A DNA stretch of 64,000 bases from Prochlorococcus sp. AG-388-E21 (GTDB taxonomy: Bacteria > Cyanobacteriota > Cyanobacteriia > PCC-6307 > Cyanobiaceae): contig QCGO01000002.1 in NCBI GenBank assembly GCA_003279855.1, positions 1 to 64,000 of the forward strand. Direction: 5' to 3'. This document shows positions 1-9,134 of this stretch, piece by piece (the first letter of the stretch is position 1; each line of letters starts with the position of its first letter). Under the pieces are notes generated by a model. The model was not told where the DNA came from and did not search any database. It saw only the letters and a list, made by a program, of their open reading frames with translations. A program made the translations under genes and the position numbers.

Positions 1-1116
1 ATTATCACAAACTAATACACTTCCTCCTAATAATCTAGACTGTCTTTTTGCAAATGATTTTGTAAATTGAGGGCCAGCACCAGGAAGAGAAATAGAGGGT
101 ATACCAAGACCAGTTATTTGTTCTGTAGCAGTTCCTGCATTTGACAGTCCAACACAGGCCATATTAGCCCACTGATTAAAAGTACTTTTGCCTAACAAAA
201 TATATTTATCTTTATTTTTCCAAACTGAATCTTCACCAACCAAAAAATTCACATTATTTTCTTCCAAATAACCATTATTAGATAAATGACGCTTAATTGT
301 AAAAACATTTGCATTAATACTTAGAGGCAAAAGAATAATCAAATCATTTGATATTTTTAAATCTTCTAAACATTTTAAAAAAATATCAAGATTATTTAGA
401 GCTTCAGGGAATCGACTTCCTATTATTAAAATTAACCTGTTAAACATAATAATATTAGAAATTTTTTCATTTTTTGTATCTACAAAATCCATCATTGGGT
501 TCCCAAAATATTTAGCACTAATCTTTTTTTTATTTAAATTATTTGCTGTAATTTCATCTCTCATTATTAAACTTTTACATCTAGAAGACCTCATTAGAAA
601 AATTTCCCAAGGGTCCCATTCAGAGCCTTTCAATTTATGATAAAAATCACTCACTGCCCATCCAGGTCCGTTACTCCATGTATGGTCACTTTTAGGCATG
701 CCGACAAAACTAAATTCGCATTTTGAAATCCACGCGAAAAATAAAGGCAATAAGTCACCCACGGCAATAATTTTATAATTATTTTTTGACTTGCCTCTTA
801 CAATTAAAAAGTTTTTAAAAGTATCTACTAAAAACCCTGCAAAAAAATCAAGGAGAAAGCCTTTTAAGCTTTGATTACTGAAACCTCCGCTTGGTAATTC
901 CTTGAGATAACCAATTTTCCTAAAATTCTTGGATTGTATGGAATCAAAAATTTTACCATTTCCGACCAATGGCATAACTTCAATTCTTTTAATTTTTATT
1001 TTTTTTAAGAATCTTTTTATTATTTCTAATGCGATAACATCTTCCCCATGTCCATTACATATAATTAATAGAGAATGAGACCCGTTACTGGTAGGATCAT
1101 TATGTGATTCAATCAT
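1..1116 (-). CDS. LpxB-like (lipid-A-disaccharide synthase-related) glycosyltransferase, 3' end cut by window edge
   Basis: This frame stays open from an ATG at 1114-1116 to the window edge (372 codons seen), so the C-terminus is missing. The N-terminus carries ICNGHGEDVIA, followed by a hydrophobic GDLLPLFFAW segment, FVGMPKSDHTW, KYFGNPMMDF and, near the edge, a segment ending PGPGPQFTKSFAKRQSRLLG. This order matches the cyanobacterial family annotated as lipid-A-disaccharide synthase-related (TIGR03492-like), a GT-B fold relative of LpxB. True LpxB joins UDP-diacylglucosamine to lipid X in the envelope; the substrate of this branch is not known to me. The start lies 9 bases from a divergent tRNA gene, so the two 5' control regions must overlap. 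Family call is firm; function is inferred only from fold. Confidence 0.85.
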   Translation of the reverse strand, partial: MIESHNDPTSNGSHSLLIICNGHGEDVIALEIIKRFLKKIKIKRIEVMPLVGNGKIFDSIQSKNFRKIGYLKELPSGGFSNQSLKGFLLDFFAGFLVDTFKNFLIVRGKSKNNYKIIAVGDLLPLFFAWISKCEFSFVGMPKSDHTWSNGPGWAVSDFYHKLKGSEWDPWEIFLMRSSRCKSLIMRDEITANNLNKKKISAKYFGNPMMDFVDTKNEKISNIIMFNRLILIIGSRFPEALNNLDIFLKCLEDLKISNDLIILLPLSINANVFTIKRHLSNNGYLEENNVNFLVGEDSVWKNKDKYILLGKSTFNQWANMACVGLSNAGTATEQITGLGIPSISLPGAGPQFTKSFAKRQSRLLGGSVLVCDN

Positions 1117-1125
1117 ATCTCTATC

Positions 1126-1196
1126 GGCGGCATGGCCAAGTGGTAAGGCAGAGGATTGCAAATCCTTTATCCCCAGTTCGAATCTGGGTGCCGCCT
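1126..1196 (+). tRNA. tRNA-Cys (anticodon GCA)
   Basis: A full cloverleaf can be folded: acceptor GGCGGCA (1126-1132) pairs with TGCCGCC (1189-1195), followed by discriminator T1196, typical of tRNA-Cys. The anticodon loop TTGCAAA gives GCA at 1158-1160, and the T-arm contains AGTTCGAATCT. CCA is not encoded; the gene runs straight into a T-tract. It is divergent from, and only 9 bases away from, the LpxB-like gene, so its promoter probably lies inside that gene's 5' end. Confidence 0.97.
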
Positions 1197-1499
1197 TTTT
1201 CAAATCAGTGATAATATTTGCTATAAAGCATTCAAAGAGCTGAAGTTTTTCGTAGCGATTTTCGTATTTCAAGTCCTTCAGACTGAACAGTAAAGTTAAG
1301 GTGAGTTACCCGATAAATTATCAGGTTTGATCAACCTATTTTTATTATCCCATTAATAGCTCATTGGGAAAGTTTTCAAGTAATAAAGAAATGTCGCTGG
1401 AAGATACTAAGAAATAGAAGTATCGTGTTGTTTTCCCTTCAGAAAAGAATTAAAAAATTAAATCAACTAAAAAAGAGCAAATTTTAGTATTTTTTGCTT

Positions 1500-1630
1500 A
1501 TGGATAAAAATTCTTCAGATAAATCAGTAAAAATTTATAAAAGGAGATTACGAAATACCAGAAATTAATCAGCCAAAAATCTTATGTTTTCTCGAGAGAT
1601 AAGAATAATACAGAATGGTTAAATAAATAA
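1500..1630 (+). pseudogene. probable decayed 42-codon micro-gene with two +1 shifts in A-runs
   Basis: From ATG at 1500 the frame reads MDKNSSDKSVK and then meets an early stop. Removing one A from the five-A run near 1530 continues it as FIKGDYEIPEINQPK, and removing one A from the five-A run near 1576 continues it as SYVFSRDKNNTEWLNK before TAA at 1628-1630. The 131-base length equals 43 codons plus two extra bases, as expected from two single-base insertions. The reconstructed peptide has a natural-looking composition, but I do not recognise it. No clear ribosome binding site is visible. The alternative is chance open frames in AT-rich DNA. Confidence 0.4.
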
Positions 1631-1877
1631 TCAATATTGAAGATATCAAAAACAAAATATCGGAACTTACATAAACAAAATAGGGGAGGGGGGATTGTTT
1701 ACCCCTCTTGAGTCTTCAACCAATTATATAAAAAGTCATTGAATGCTTTTTTGAATCAAATAATACTTATACTTTTGGCGATAAGATAAATATCGTGCTA
1801 AGACGATAAAGAAATTCTAAAAGGGTAAAGATACTCTATTAATTTTAAATTTATTGAAGGAAAATAAAATGTGGATC

Positions 1878-1884
1878 AAGGAGG
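1878..1884 (+). promoter_or_regulatory. strong Shine-Dalgarno AAGGAGG that sets the start at 1889
   Basis: AAGGAGG at 1878-1884 is a near-perfect Shine-Dalgarno sequence four bases before ATG 1889. The same frame also has a GTG at 1871, but that lies upstream of this site and cannot use it. Strong sites like this are rare in this window, so it is good evidence that the small protein is translated. Confidence 0.75.
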
Positions 1885-1888
1885 TTTT

Positions 1889-2071
1889 ATGAAACTATTC
1901 AATCAATTCAATGCCCTTCCAAAATACTTATCAGCATTTAACTATGCGGGGTTAAATCTAAATGAAACTCCAAAAGAACTTGATCAATACACTGTAGAGT
2001 TGCAAAACTTCTGGGATAAAGAATGTAGAGAAAATCCAACTAATCAGAATTGTTTAATCTATTGCGATTGA
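1889..2071 (+). CDS. small protein (60 aa) with CP12-like C-terminal Cys motif
   Basis: The 60-residue protein begins MKLFNQFNALPK and ends DKECRENPTNQNCLIYCD. The tail fits the C-terminal loop motif of CP12, CxxxPxxxxCxxYxD, the redox-switched segment by which CP12 docks on GAPDH and PRK in the Calvin cycle. It lacks the N-terminal Cys pair and the AWD-VEEL core of a full CP12, so it is at most a CP12-tail protein. The AAGGAGG four bases before ATG 1889 supports this start over GTG 1871. The upstream neighbour is a gene-poor gap and the next gene is convergent, so it is probably a single-gene unit. GAPDH or PRK binding is inference. Confidence 0.7.
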   Translation: MKLFNQFNALPKYLSAFNYAGLNLNETPKELDQYTVELQNFWDKECRENPTNQNCLIYCD

Positions 2072-2132
2072 ACACTGTTTCTTTTTTCAAATAGAAAGAT
2101 TTAGTAATCATTTTTTTTTAAAGTTAATTTTT

Positions 2133-2294
2133 CTAATAGTCATTATCAGCAACACATATACCTAAACAACGTATCCGGTTCGAAGCAGTTCTTCTACAGT
2201 GATTACACAAAATCTTTTCTTTATCTAGAGAAACTAGAGATTCTTTTTTGGTTTTATCACTTATCAAATTATGGTTAAGTTCATAAGCTTCCAT
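2133..2294 (-). CDS. small Cys-rich protein (53 aa), possible zinc ribbon
   Basis: The frame from ATG 2292-2294 to TAG 2133-2135 encodes 53 residues: a charged, lysine-rich first half, then LCNHCRRTASNRIRCLGICV and a DNDY end. The four cysteines (C30, C33, C43, C47) form CxxC-x9-CxxxC, a plausible small zinc site. It lies 15 bases downstream of the 204-residue gene on the same strand, so the two are probably co-transcribed. I recognise no named family and infer only possible metal or nucleic-acid binding. Confidence 0.6.
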   Translation of the reverse strand: MEAYELNHNLISDKTKKESLVSLDKEKILCNHCRRTASNRIRCLGICVADNDY

Positions 2295-2309
2295 TATCTT
2301 ATTTTTGTT

Positions 2310-2924
2310 TTATTCGATATTAACAACAAAAGAAGGATTAGCGTTAGAAGAGGGTATATCCATAATCTTTACAGATTGTTTGGGTTCATCAATAACTTCG
2401 CTTTCCTTAGGATTATCATCTACCGCGCAAGCCTCTAGGGCTTCTCTAAGAAGGGAATCAAAAGTCGCCCCAGGTAATCTATGTCTTGCAACCTCAAGAA
2501 AAGTTCTTGGTAATGATTCAGAAGCAGCATCTCTTAACGCAGGATTATTCTTTCTATGATCTTGTTCTTCTTCTATTGATTTGATAAATCTAAGTGTTAC
2601 ATCTCTTTTAGTAGACGCTTTTATCAAAGTATCATTTTCAGAATTTGTAGAACCTGAGTCATTCTCAAGATCACTTAGCCTTTTCTCAAGACTATTTAAA
2701 ACCTCATTAGCTTCTTTACTGATATGAGCTAATTGTCCGTCAGATAAATTTGGTAAATCAGCAACAAAAACCTTTCCATGATCCCTTAAAGTTAAAAAAG
2801 TCGGACGGGGACCTTGATTTTGACGCCCATTAAAATCTGAATTATTACCTATTGGCCTTTTAGGAGGTGTAGGTCCAGCTGAGCTACGTCTACGTGTAAT
2901 TCTTTGATTATTTTCAAAGGGCAT
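2310..2924 (-). CDS. hypothetical protein (204 aa), picocyanobacterial type
   Basis: The protein starts MPFENNQRITRRRSSAG with a basic, Pro/Gly-rich, likely disordered first 45 residues. Next come an FLTLRDHGKVFVADLPNLSDGQL segment, a predicted helical or coiled-coil region (EANEVLNSLEKRLSDLEN, about residues 73-90), and a helical stretch containing RTFLEVARHRLPGATFDSLLREALE. No catalytic motif, signal peptide or membrane span is visible. Its codon use resembles its neighbours, so it is a resident gene. It leads a likely two-gene unit with the Cys-rich 53-residue gene. The basic tail could bind nucleic acid; function unknown. Confidence 0.8.
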   Translation of the reverse strand: MPFENNQRITRRRSSAGPTPPKRPIGNNSDFNGRQNQGPRPTFLTLRDHGKVFVADLPNLSDGQLAHISKEANEVLNSLEKRLSDLENDSGSTNSENDTLIKASTKRDVTLRFIKSIEEEQDHRKNNPALRDAASESLPRTFLEVARHRLPGATFDSLLREALEACAVDDNPKESEVIDEPKQSVKIMDIPSSNANPSFVVNIE

Positions 2925-3057
2925 TGAATTAAAGTTAAATCTACTTACTTAAATCTCCGATATAACTCGGCGGTATTTTATTATTTTACACATAACTTTT
3001 TCATTTGTGTAGATAAATTTAATTTGTAATTTCTCAATAGAATTCTACTCAAACGAT

Positions 3058-4101
3058 TTAAATTATTATTTCAGGTAAAAAATTATTCTTTTTTGAATTA
3101 TCTTTCTTAAGAACCTTCCCTAAGACCCAACTCGATATATCAAAAGAATCACAAATATTTAAAATCTCATCCTTATATTTCTTATCAATTATTAAACAAA
3201 ATCCAACCCCAAGATTAAAAGTATTCCAGAAATCTTTTTCAGGAATCTGACCGACATCCTTTAAAAATTCAAATAAAACAGGAATCTTCCAAGATTTCGT
3301 ATCTATGTAAGGAATATAATCAGAAGACATACACCTAGGTAAATTCTCAGGAATTCCTCCTCCAGTGATATGGGACATTCCCTTTATTTGAATATTCTGA
3401 GATAAAATTTGATTTACAATTTTAAAATAGATTTTTGTAGGTTTTAATAATTGATCATAAAAATCTAAGTTATATTTTTTTTCAAATTGCTTATCAATTT
3501 GATTATTATTTTCAATTATTTTTCTAACTAAACTAAATCCATTACTATGGATTCCATCACTTTGTAATGCAATTATCAAATCATTTTCACATATTTTTTT
3601 GCCATTAATTAATTTTTCTTCGTCAACGATTCCAACACAAAATCCTGCCAAATCATACTTGTTCTTTGAGTAAAATCCTGGCATCTCTGCAGTTTCTCCT
3701 CCAAGTATAGAGCAGTTATTTTCTCGACAACTATGCGCAATACCTTTAACAACCTCTAATAATTGATTTTTTTCAAGCTTGCCGGTAGCAATATAATCAA
3801 GAAAAAATAGCGGTTTTGCACCAGTTGTAATAATGTCGTTGATACACATTGCTACTAAATCAATCCCAACTTCAAAATGAAAGTTTTTGATTTGCGCTAA
3901 TTCCAATTTTGTACCAACACCATCAGTCCCTGATACTAAGACGGGTTTTTTTACACCCTCAAGAGGGATTTTAAATAAACCGCCAAATCCTCCAATCCCC
4001 TCCATTACATTCGATGAATATGTTGATTCAACAGCTTGCTTTATTTCTGAGACAAATTCTCTTCCGGCTTTTATGTCAACTCCTGATGTTTTGTAATCCA
4101 T
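3058..4101 (-). CDS. purM: phosphoribosylformylglycinamidine cyclo-ligase (AIR synthetase)
   Basis: PurM uses ATP to close formylglycinamidine ribonucleotide to aminoimidazole ribonucleotide, step five of purine synthesis in the cytosol. The 347-residue length is standard. Visible family marks are MDYKTSGVDIKAG at the start, GGFGGLF, VSGTDGVGTKLELA (nucleotide-binding loop), INDIITTGAKPLFFLDY, ILGGETAEMPGFY and HITGGGIPENLPR. It is divergent from panC-cmk with 97 bases between starts, which must hold both promoters. No other pur genes are adjacent. Confidence 0.98.
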   Translation of the reverse strand: MDYKTSGVDIKAGREFVSEIKQAVESTYSSNVMEGIGGFGGLFKIPLEGVKKPVLVSGTDGVGTKLELAQIKNFHFEVGIDLVAMCINDIITTGAKPLFFLDYIATGKLEKNQLLEVVKGIAHSCRENNCSILGGETAEMPGFYSKNKYDLAGFCVGIVDEEKLINGKKICENDLIIALQSDGIHSNGFSLVRKIIENNNQIDKQFEKKYNLDFYDQLLKPTKIYFKIVNQILSQNIQIKGMSHITGGGIPENLPRCMSSDYIPYIDTKSWKIPVLFEFLKDVGQIPEKDFWNTFNLGVGFCLIIDKKYKDEILNICDSFDISSWVLGKVLKKDNSKKNNFLPEIII

Positions 4102-4198
4102 AAAATAAAAATGATAGACTTCCCTTATATAGATATTCCTCCGAAGATTGCTTTTGTCCAGTAATTATTTATTAAATAGATTTATTTTTTAAAACAAA

Positions 4199-5731
4199 GT
4201 GAACAAGATAATAATAAGAACAACAGAAGAACTGAAAGAATGGAGACGAAATCTCAAAAGTAATATTAACTTTATCCCAACTATGGGTAATCTTCATGAT
4301 GGCCATCAAAAATTAATATCAACTGCAAAAAGTTCAAATTGCAATACAAACTTATTAAGTATTTTTGTTAATCCACTTCAATTTGATAGCAAAGAAGACC
4401 TTAAAAGCTACCCCAAAACTGTTGACAAAGATATTGAAATTGCTTTTTCTAATGGGGCAGATGCAATTTTCATTCCAAATATAATTGATATCTATCCTAA
4501 AAATAATAAAAGCATAAGTTATTTGAAAGCCCCTAAAGAATTATCTTCAGCTTTGTGTGGGATTACTAGAGTGGGACATTTTGATGGGGTTTGCACTGTT
4601 GTTTATAGATTACTGAAACTTATACAACCCAAAAATCTTTTTTTAGGAGAAAAAGACTGGCAACAACTATTAATCATACAAAACCTTGTAGAGGAAAAAC
4701 AATTTAATATCAAAATTATCCCTGTTCCTACTCAAAGAGATTCTGATGGGGTCCCATTTAGTTCGCGTAATAAGCATTTATCTAAAAATGAAAGAAAAAC
4801 TCTAAAATCATTCTCAAATGAACTAAAAAATGCAAAAATAATTTTTAAAAAGGCTAAAAAGATTGACTTAAAACAACTAACAAACAAACTCAAATCAAAA
4901 AATATTTCAATTGAATATTTAGAACATTTACATCCCTACAGCTTGAAAAAAGTTAAAGCAAACGATAATATTTCAATTTTAGCAGGTGCGATAAAATGTG
5001 GAAAAACAAGATTAATTGATCACGTTTTTCTTATGAAAAGAAAGCCAATTATTGCAATTGATGGGCCAGCTGGTTCAGGTAAAAGTACCATAACAAAGTT
5101 AATTGCAAAGGAGTTAAATCTTTTATATCTAGATACTGGAGCAATGTATAGAGCAATAAGTTGGCTCTTCAAAAAAGAAAAGATTGATTATGCTAAAGAA
5201 TCAGAATTAAAAAAAATTCTTAATAATATTTCTATTATTTTTAAGTCAAATTCTATTTCTCAGCAAGATGTATTTATAAATAATTTTTGTGTAACTGAAG
5301 AAATTCGTTCACAAGAAATAAGTTCTATTGTTTCTAAAATTTCATCAATAAAAAAAGTGAGAGAATTTTTGGTTAATGAGCAAAGAAAAATTGGCCAATC
5401 TGGAGGCTTAGTGGCTGAAGGGAGAGACATAGGAACAACAGTTTTTCCAGATGCAGAACTTAAAATATTCCTAACAGCTAGTATTGACGAAAGAGCTAAA
5501 AGAAGAAAGTCAGAATTAGAATTAAGAGGGAGTGAAGAAATAGACTTCAATCAATTAAGAGAACTTATTAGAAAAAGAGATTTTGAAGATTCAACAAGAA
5601 AAATTTCTCCTCTCAAAAAAGCAAACGATGCTATTGAACTTGTTACTGACGGATATTCAATTAATGAAGTAGTAGAAAAAATTGTTCACATCTACAACTT
5701 AAACATTCCTAAAGAGATTCAACTCGAATAA
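4199..5731 (+). CDS. panC/cmk: bifunctional pantothenate synthetase / cytidylate kinase
   Basis: This 510-residue protein is a fusion. Residues 1-275 are PanC, with FIPTMGNLHDGHQKLI (HIGH-like ATP motif), FVNPLQF and RDSDGVPFSSRN, joining pantoate and beta-alanine for coenzyme A synthesis. Residues 280-510 are Cmk, with P-loop GPAGSGKSTITK, LDTGAMYRA and AEGRDIGTTVFPDA, phosphorylating CMP and dCMP. The linker is short. The start is GTG at 4199, giving MNKIIIRTTEELKEWR in phase with PanC. The fusion is characteristic of cyanobacteria. Its 3' end is one base from the convergent phosphatase gene. Confidence 0.97.
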   Translation: MNKIIIRTTEELKEWRRNLKSNINFIPTMGNLHDGHQKLISTAKSSNCNTNLLSIFVNPLQFDSKEDLKSYPKTVDKDIEIAFSNGADAIFIPNIIDIYPKNNKSISYLKAPKELSSALCGITRVGHFDGVCTVVYRLLKLIQPKNLFLGEKDWQQLLIIQNLVEEKQFNIKIIPVPTQRDSDGVPFSSRNKHLSKNERKTLKSFSNELKNAKIIFKKAKKIDLKQLTNKLKSKNISIEYLEHLHPYSLKKVKANDNISILAGAIKCGKTRLIDHVFLMKRKPIIAIDGPAGSGKSTITKLIAKELNLLYLDTGAMYRAISWLFKKEKIDYAKESELKKILNNISIIFKSNSISQQDVFINNFCVTEEIRSQEISSIVSKISSIKKVREFLVNEQRKIGQSGGLVAEGRDIGTTVFPDAELKIFLTASIDERAKRRKSELELRGSEEIDFNQLRELIRKRDFEDSTRKISPLKKANDAIELVTDGYSINEVVEKIVHIYNLNIPKEIQLE

Positions 5732-5732
5732 A

Positions 5733-6206
5733 TTAACAAATCTTATCTAGAAAACCACTGACAGAGTCCTCTAAAATATCAAGGACATTATCAAATCCCT
5801 CATCTCCTCCAAAGTAAGGATCAGGGACTTCTATCTCTTGAAAAATTGATCTGAAATTTTGTATCTTTTTTATTAATGCAAAATCAGATAATGATTTTCG
5901 AGATTTCATATCAATAATGTTTTCATAGTTTGAATCATCCATAGCAACTATATAGTGAAATTTTTCAAAGTCATTAGAATTTATTTGTCTAGCTCTACTA
6001 AAGATTTCTATGCCCCTTTTTCGCGACGCTATTCTCATTCTAGTATCAGCCTTCTTCCCTATATGCCAACTACCAGTCCCAGCAGAATCAACAATAAAAC
6101 TATCATTTAATCCTTTTTTATTAATTAAATCTAGAAATATAGCTTCGGCAGCAGGAGATCTACAAATATTTCCTAAACAAACAAAAAGAACTGATTGTTT
6201 TTTCAT
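5733..6206 (-). CDS. low-molecular-weight protein-tyrosine phosphatase
   Basis: The 157-residue protein opens with VLFVCLGNICRSPAAEA, the CX5RS phosphate loop of LMW-PTPs (nucleophile C10, R16). The general-acid aspartate lies in VPDPYFGG near residue 129. It would cleave phosphotyrosine by a phosphocysteine intermediate in the cytosol. Elsewhere such enzymes regulate polysaccharide export or stress responses, but no tyrosine kinase or exopolysaccharide gene is near, so the substrate is open. It may be the last gene of the bilin run, 20 bases after pebB. Confidence 0.95.
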   Translation of the reverse strand: MKKQSVLFVCLGNICRSPAAEAIFLDLINKKGLNDSFIVDSAGTGSWHIGKKADTRMRIASRKRGIEIFSRARQINSNDFEKFHYIVAMDDSNYENIIDMKSRKSLSDFALIKKIQNFRSIFQEIEVPDPYFGGDEGFDNVLDILEDSVSGFLDKIC

Positions 6207-6226
6207 CTAATCTAAAATATCCAACA

Positions 6227-7000
6227 TTATAAAACTTTATTAGTAGAAAATAATACTTTATTAATTAAGGATTCTGTAAAATCCTTACCAAATAAACTAG
6301 ATAACATTGGCCTTGCTGGGTCTTTATCCCTTCTATAGTTCAAATAATCATTTTGACCATTAATTAACTCTTGTTGTAAACCTTGCCCAACTTCCTCACT
6401 TTCAAAAAGAGTTTTTAGATACAAATTCAAATATTCTTTGAATGAATAATAAAGCTGATTTTCTATCAAATTATCACTATCTTGTTGCTTTGGTAATCTA
6501 GACCAAATCAATCCTGGGGAAAAAAATTTTGCTACATCTTCAGACATTTTTTCAGCTACAGGTAGAGATGAATGACATGATTTTTTAAGTTTTATTAGTT
6601 GTTCTAATAATTCAGAATTAAACTGATATTCGACTTTTAAAGATGGCTGAAAATCTAAAACTAATAAATGACTGGTAGGTAAAGAAACAAAATCTACACC
6701 AAGGAATGGAATGTTATAAGAAGTATTTGGGATAATTAAAAAATTCAAAACAGAATAATTTGGACTATTAATACATACAGCCCTTGCGAAGTTAATCCTT
6801 TTTTGATGAGTTGCTCCCCATGTAAAAAGATTAATATTATTTTTTGATTTTTTTGAGCCATAGGTTGACTCTTTGTAAGAAAAATCAGAGGGTATTTTAT
6901 ATTCTACGCAATGATATTTGGATAATTGAGAAATTAAGAATTTTATAAATTTAGCCCATCGCCATTCTTGGCTGTAAAAAATAGTATTTTGAATTAGCAT
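6227..7000 (-). CDS. pebB: phycoerythrobilin:ferredoxin oxidoreductase
   Basis: PebB is a ferredoxin-dependent bilin reductase of the HY2 family that turns 15,16-dihydrobiliverdin into phycoerythrobilin. The 257-residue length is typical. Family marks are [11 protein letters not shown] at the start, [33 protein letters not shown] with the conserved acidic residue, and the C-terminal [20 protein letters not shown]. It begins one base after the pebA stop codon, so translation is probably coupled. Identity as PebB rather than PebA rests on gene order and the N-terminus. Confidence 0.95.
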   Translation of the reverse strand: MLIQNTIFYSQEWRWAKFIKFLISQLSKYHCVEYKIPSDFSYKESTYGSKKSKNNINLFTWGATHQKRINFARAVCINSPNYSVLNFLIIPNTSYNIPFLGVDFVSLPTSHLLVLDFQPSLKVEYQFNSELLEQLIKLKKSCHSSLPVAEKMSEDVAKFFSPGLIWSRLPKQQDSDNLIENQLYYSFKEYLNLYLKTLFESEEVGQGLQQELINGQNDYLNYRRDKDPARPMLSSLFGKDFTESLINKVLFSTNKVL

Positions 7001-8427
<1,427 letters not shown>

Positions 8428-8484
8428 TTATTTATTTTCAGTAATGTACATATATTTAATCTACAAGGAAAATATATAAAACAG

Positions 8485-8949
8485 CTAATTTTTGTTACCA
8501 GTGGATGTTGTAGAGAATAAATTGTAAAGTTCTTTACAAACTAAAAAAAGATTATCCTTTTGTTCCTTCTGAGGTAAATGAGTCCCTGTCATCTCCCACT
8601 CTCCAATAGTAGCTACTCTCCATCTTTCAGCAGGAATTATCATTCCGCGCATTATTATTCCCAGCAACTTAGGTACTCCATTTTCACAATTATTTTCAAT
8701 TCTCAATTGAAGTAAAACTGCTCTGCATTCTATGCTTGGACTCCAACCCGGAAAATGGAAAGAAAAATCAAGCGTATCAAACCAATCTCTATCATTTACA
8801 TTATCCCAAGGACTAAAATTAACACTCGCATCTGGGAAATATTTACGAAATAATGCAGCGGTAGTAGCTACCTTATTAGCTATTTCAAGATTACTAACAT
8901 TTGAACTTGCATTCATAAGCGGTAATAAACCTTTGATTGAAGTTGACAT
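8485..8949 (-). CDS. hypothetical protein (154 aa) at the head of the bilin operon
   Basis: This 154-residue soluble protein has no signal peptide or membrane span. Visible features are a helical first 40 residues, then SPWDNVNDRDWFDTLDFSFHFPGWSPS, rich in Trp and aromatic residues, a strand-like ECRAVLLQLRIEN, and AERWRVATIGEWEMTG. I do not recognise a named family. It lies 57 bases upstream of ho1 on the same strand, divergent from icd, so it may be co-transcribed with the bilin genes. A chromophore-related role is a guess from position. Confidence 0.75.
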   Translation of the reverse strand: MSTSIKGLLPLMNASSNVSNLEIANKVATTAALFRKYFPDASVNFSPWDNVNDRDWFDTLDFSFHFPGWSPSIECRAVLLQLRIENNCENGVPKLLGIIMRGMIIPAERWRVATIGEWEMTGTHLPQKEQKDNLFLVCKELYNLFSTTSTGNKN

Positions 8950-9134
8950 AATTTCTTCAACCTTGCTTATTAAATTCTTTTTCTTTTAACAAAGATGTTG
9001 AAATGCTGATTAACAAACTATTATCTATTCACATTTGAATAATTAATTTCTAGTTTTTAAAGAATATCCTTAATTTCAATTTAAGATACAAAAATACTAT
9101 ATTAATTGACTTTTTTACTATTCAATCAAGTGCT

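Larger units (their letters stand above)
1197..1888. other. gene-poor gap of about 690 bases
   Basis: No confident intact gene is seen on either strand. It holds a probable decayed micro-gene (1500-1630, listed separately), inverted repeats around 1310-1337 (AGGTT..AACCT and CCCGATAA..TTATCAGG), and a G-rich hairpin, GAGGGG at 1686-1691 pairing with CCCCTC at 1702-1707. A TATAAT on the minus strand (1723-1728) lies just upstream of that hairpin and could drive a small minus-strand RNA. A frame open from 1201 to 1293 lacks a usual start. This is by far the emptiest part of the window. Confidence 0.6.

Noticed and set aside
1201-1293. Open stretch of about 30 codons just after tRNA-Cys
   Set aside because: It reads plausibly but has no ATG, GTG or TTG start and no ribosome site, so it is not listed as a gene.
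1683-1696. GGGG-A-GGGGGG as a G-quadruplex
   Set aside because: Only two G-tracts; four are needed. The hairpin with CCCCTC is a better explanation.
2305-2559. 84-codon frame opposite the 204-residue gene
   Set aside because: Shadow of the minus-strand gene, Ser/Leu-rich and unlike a real protein.
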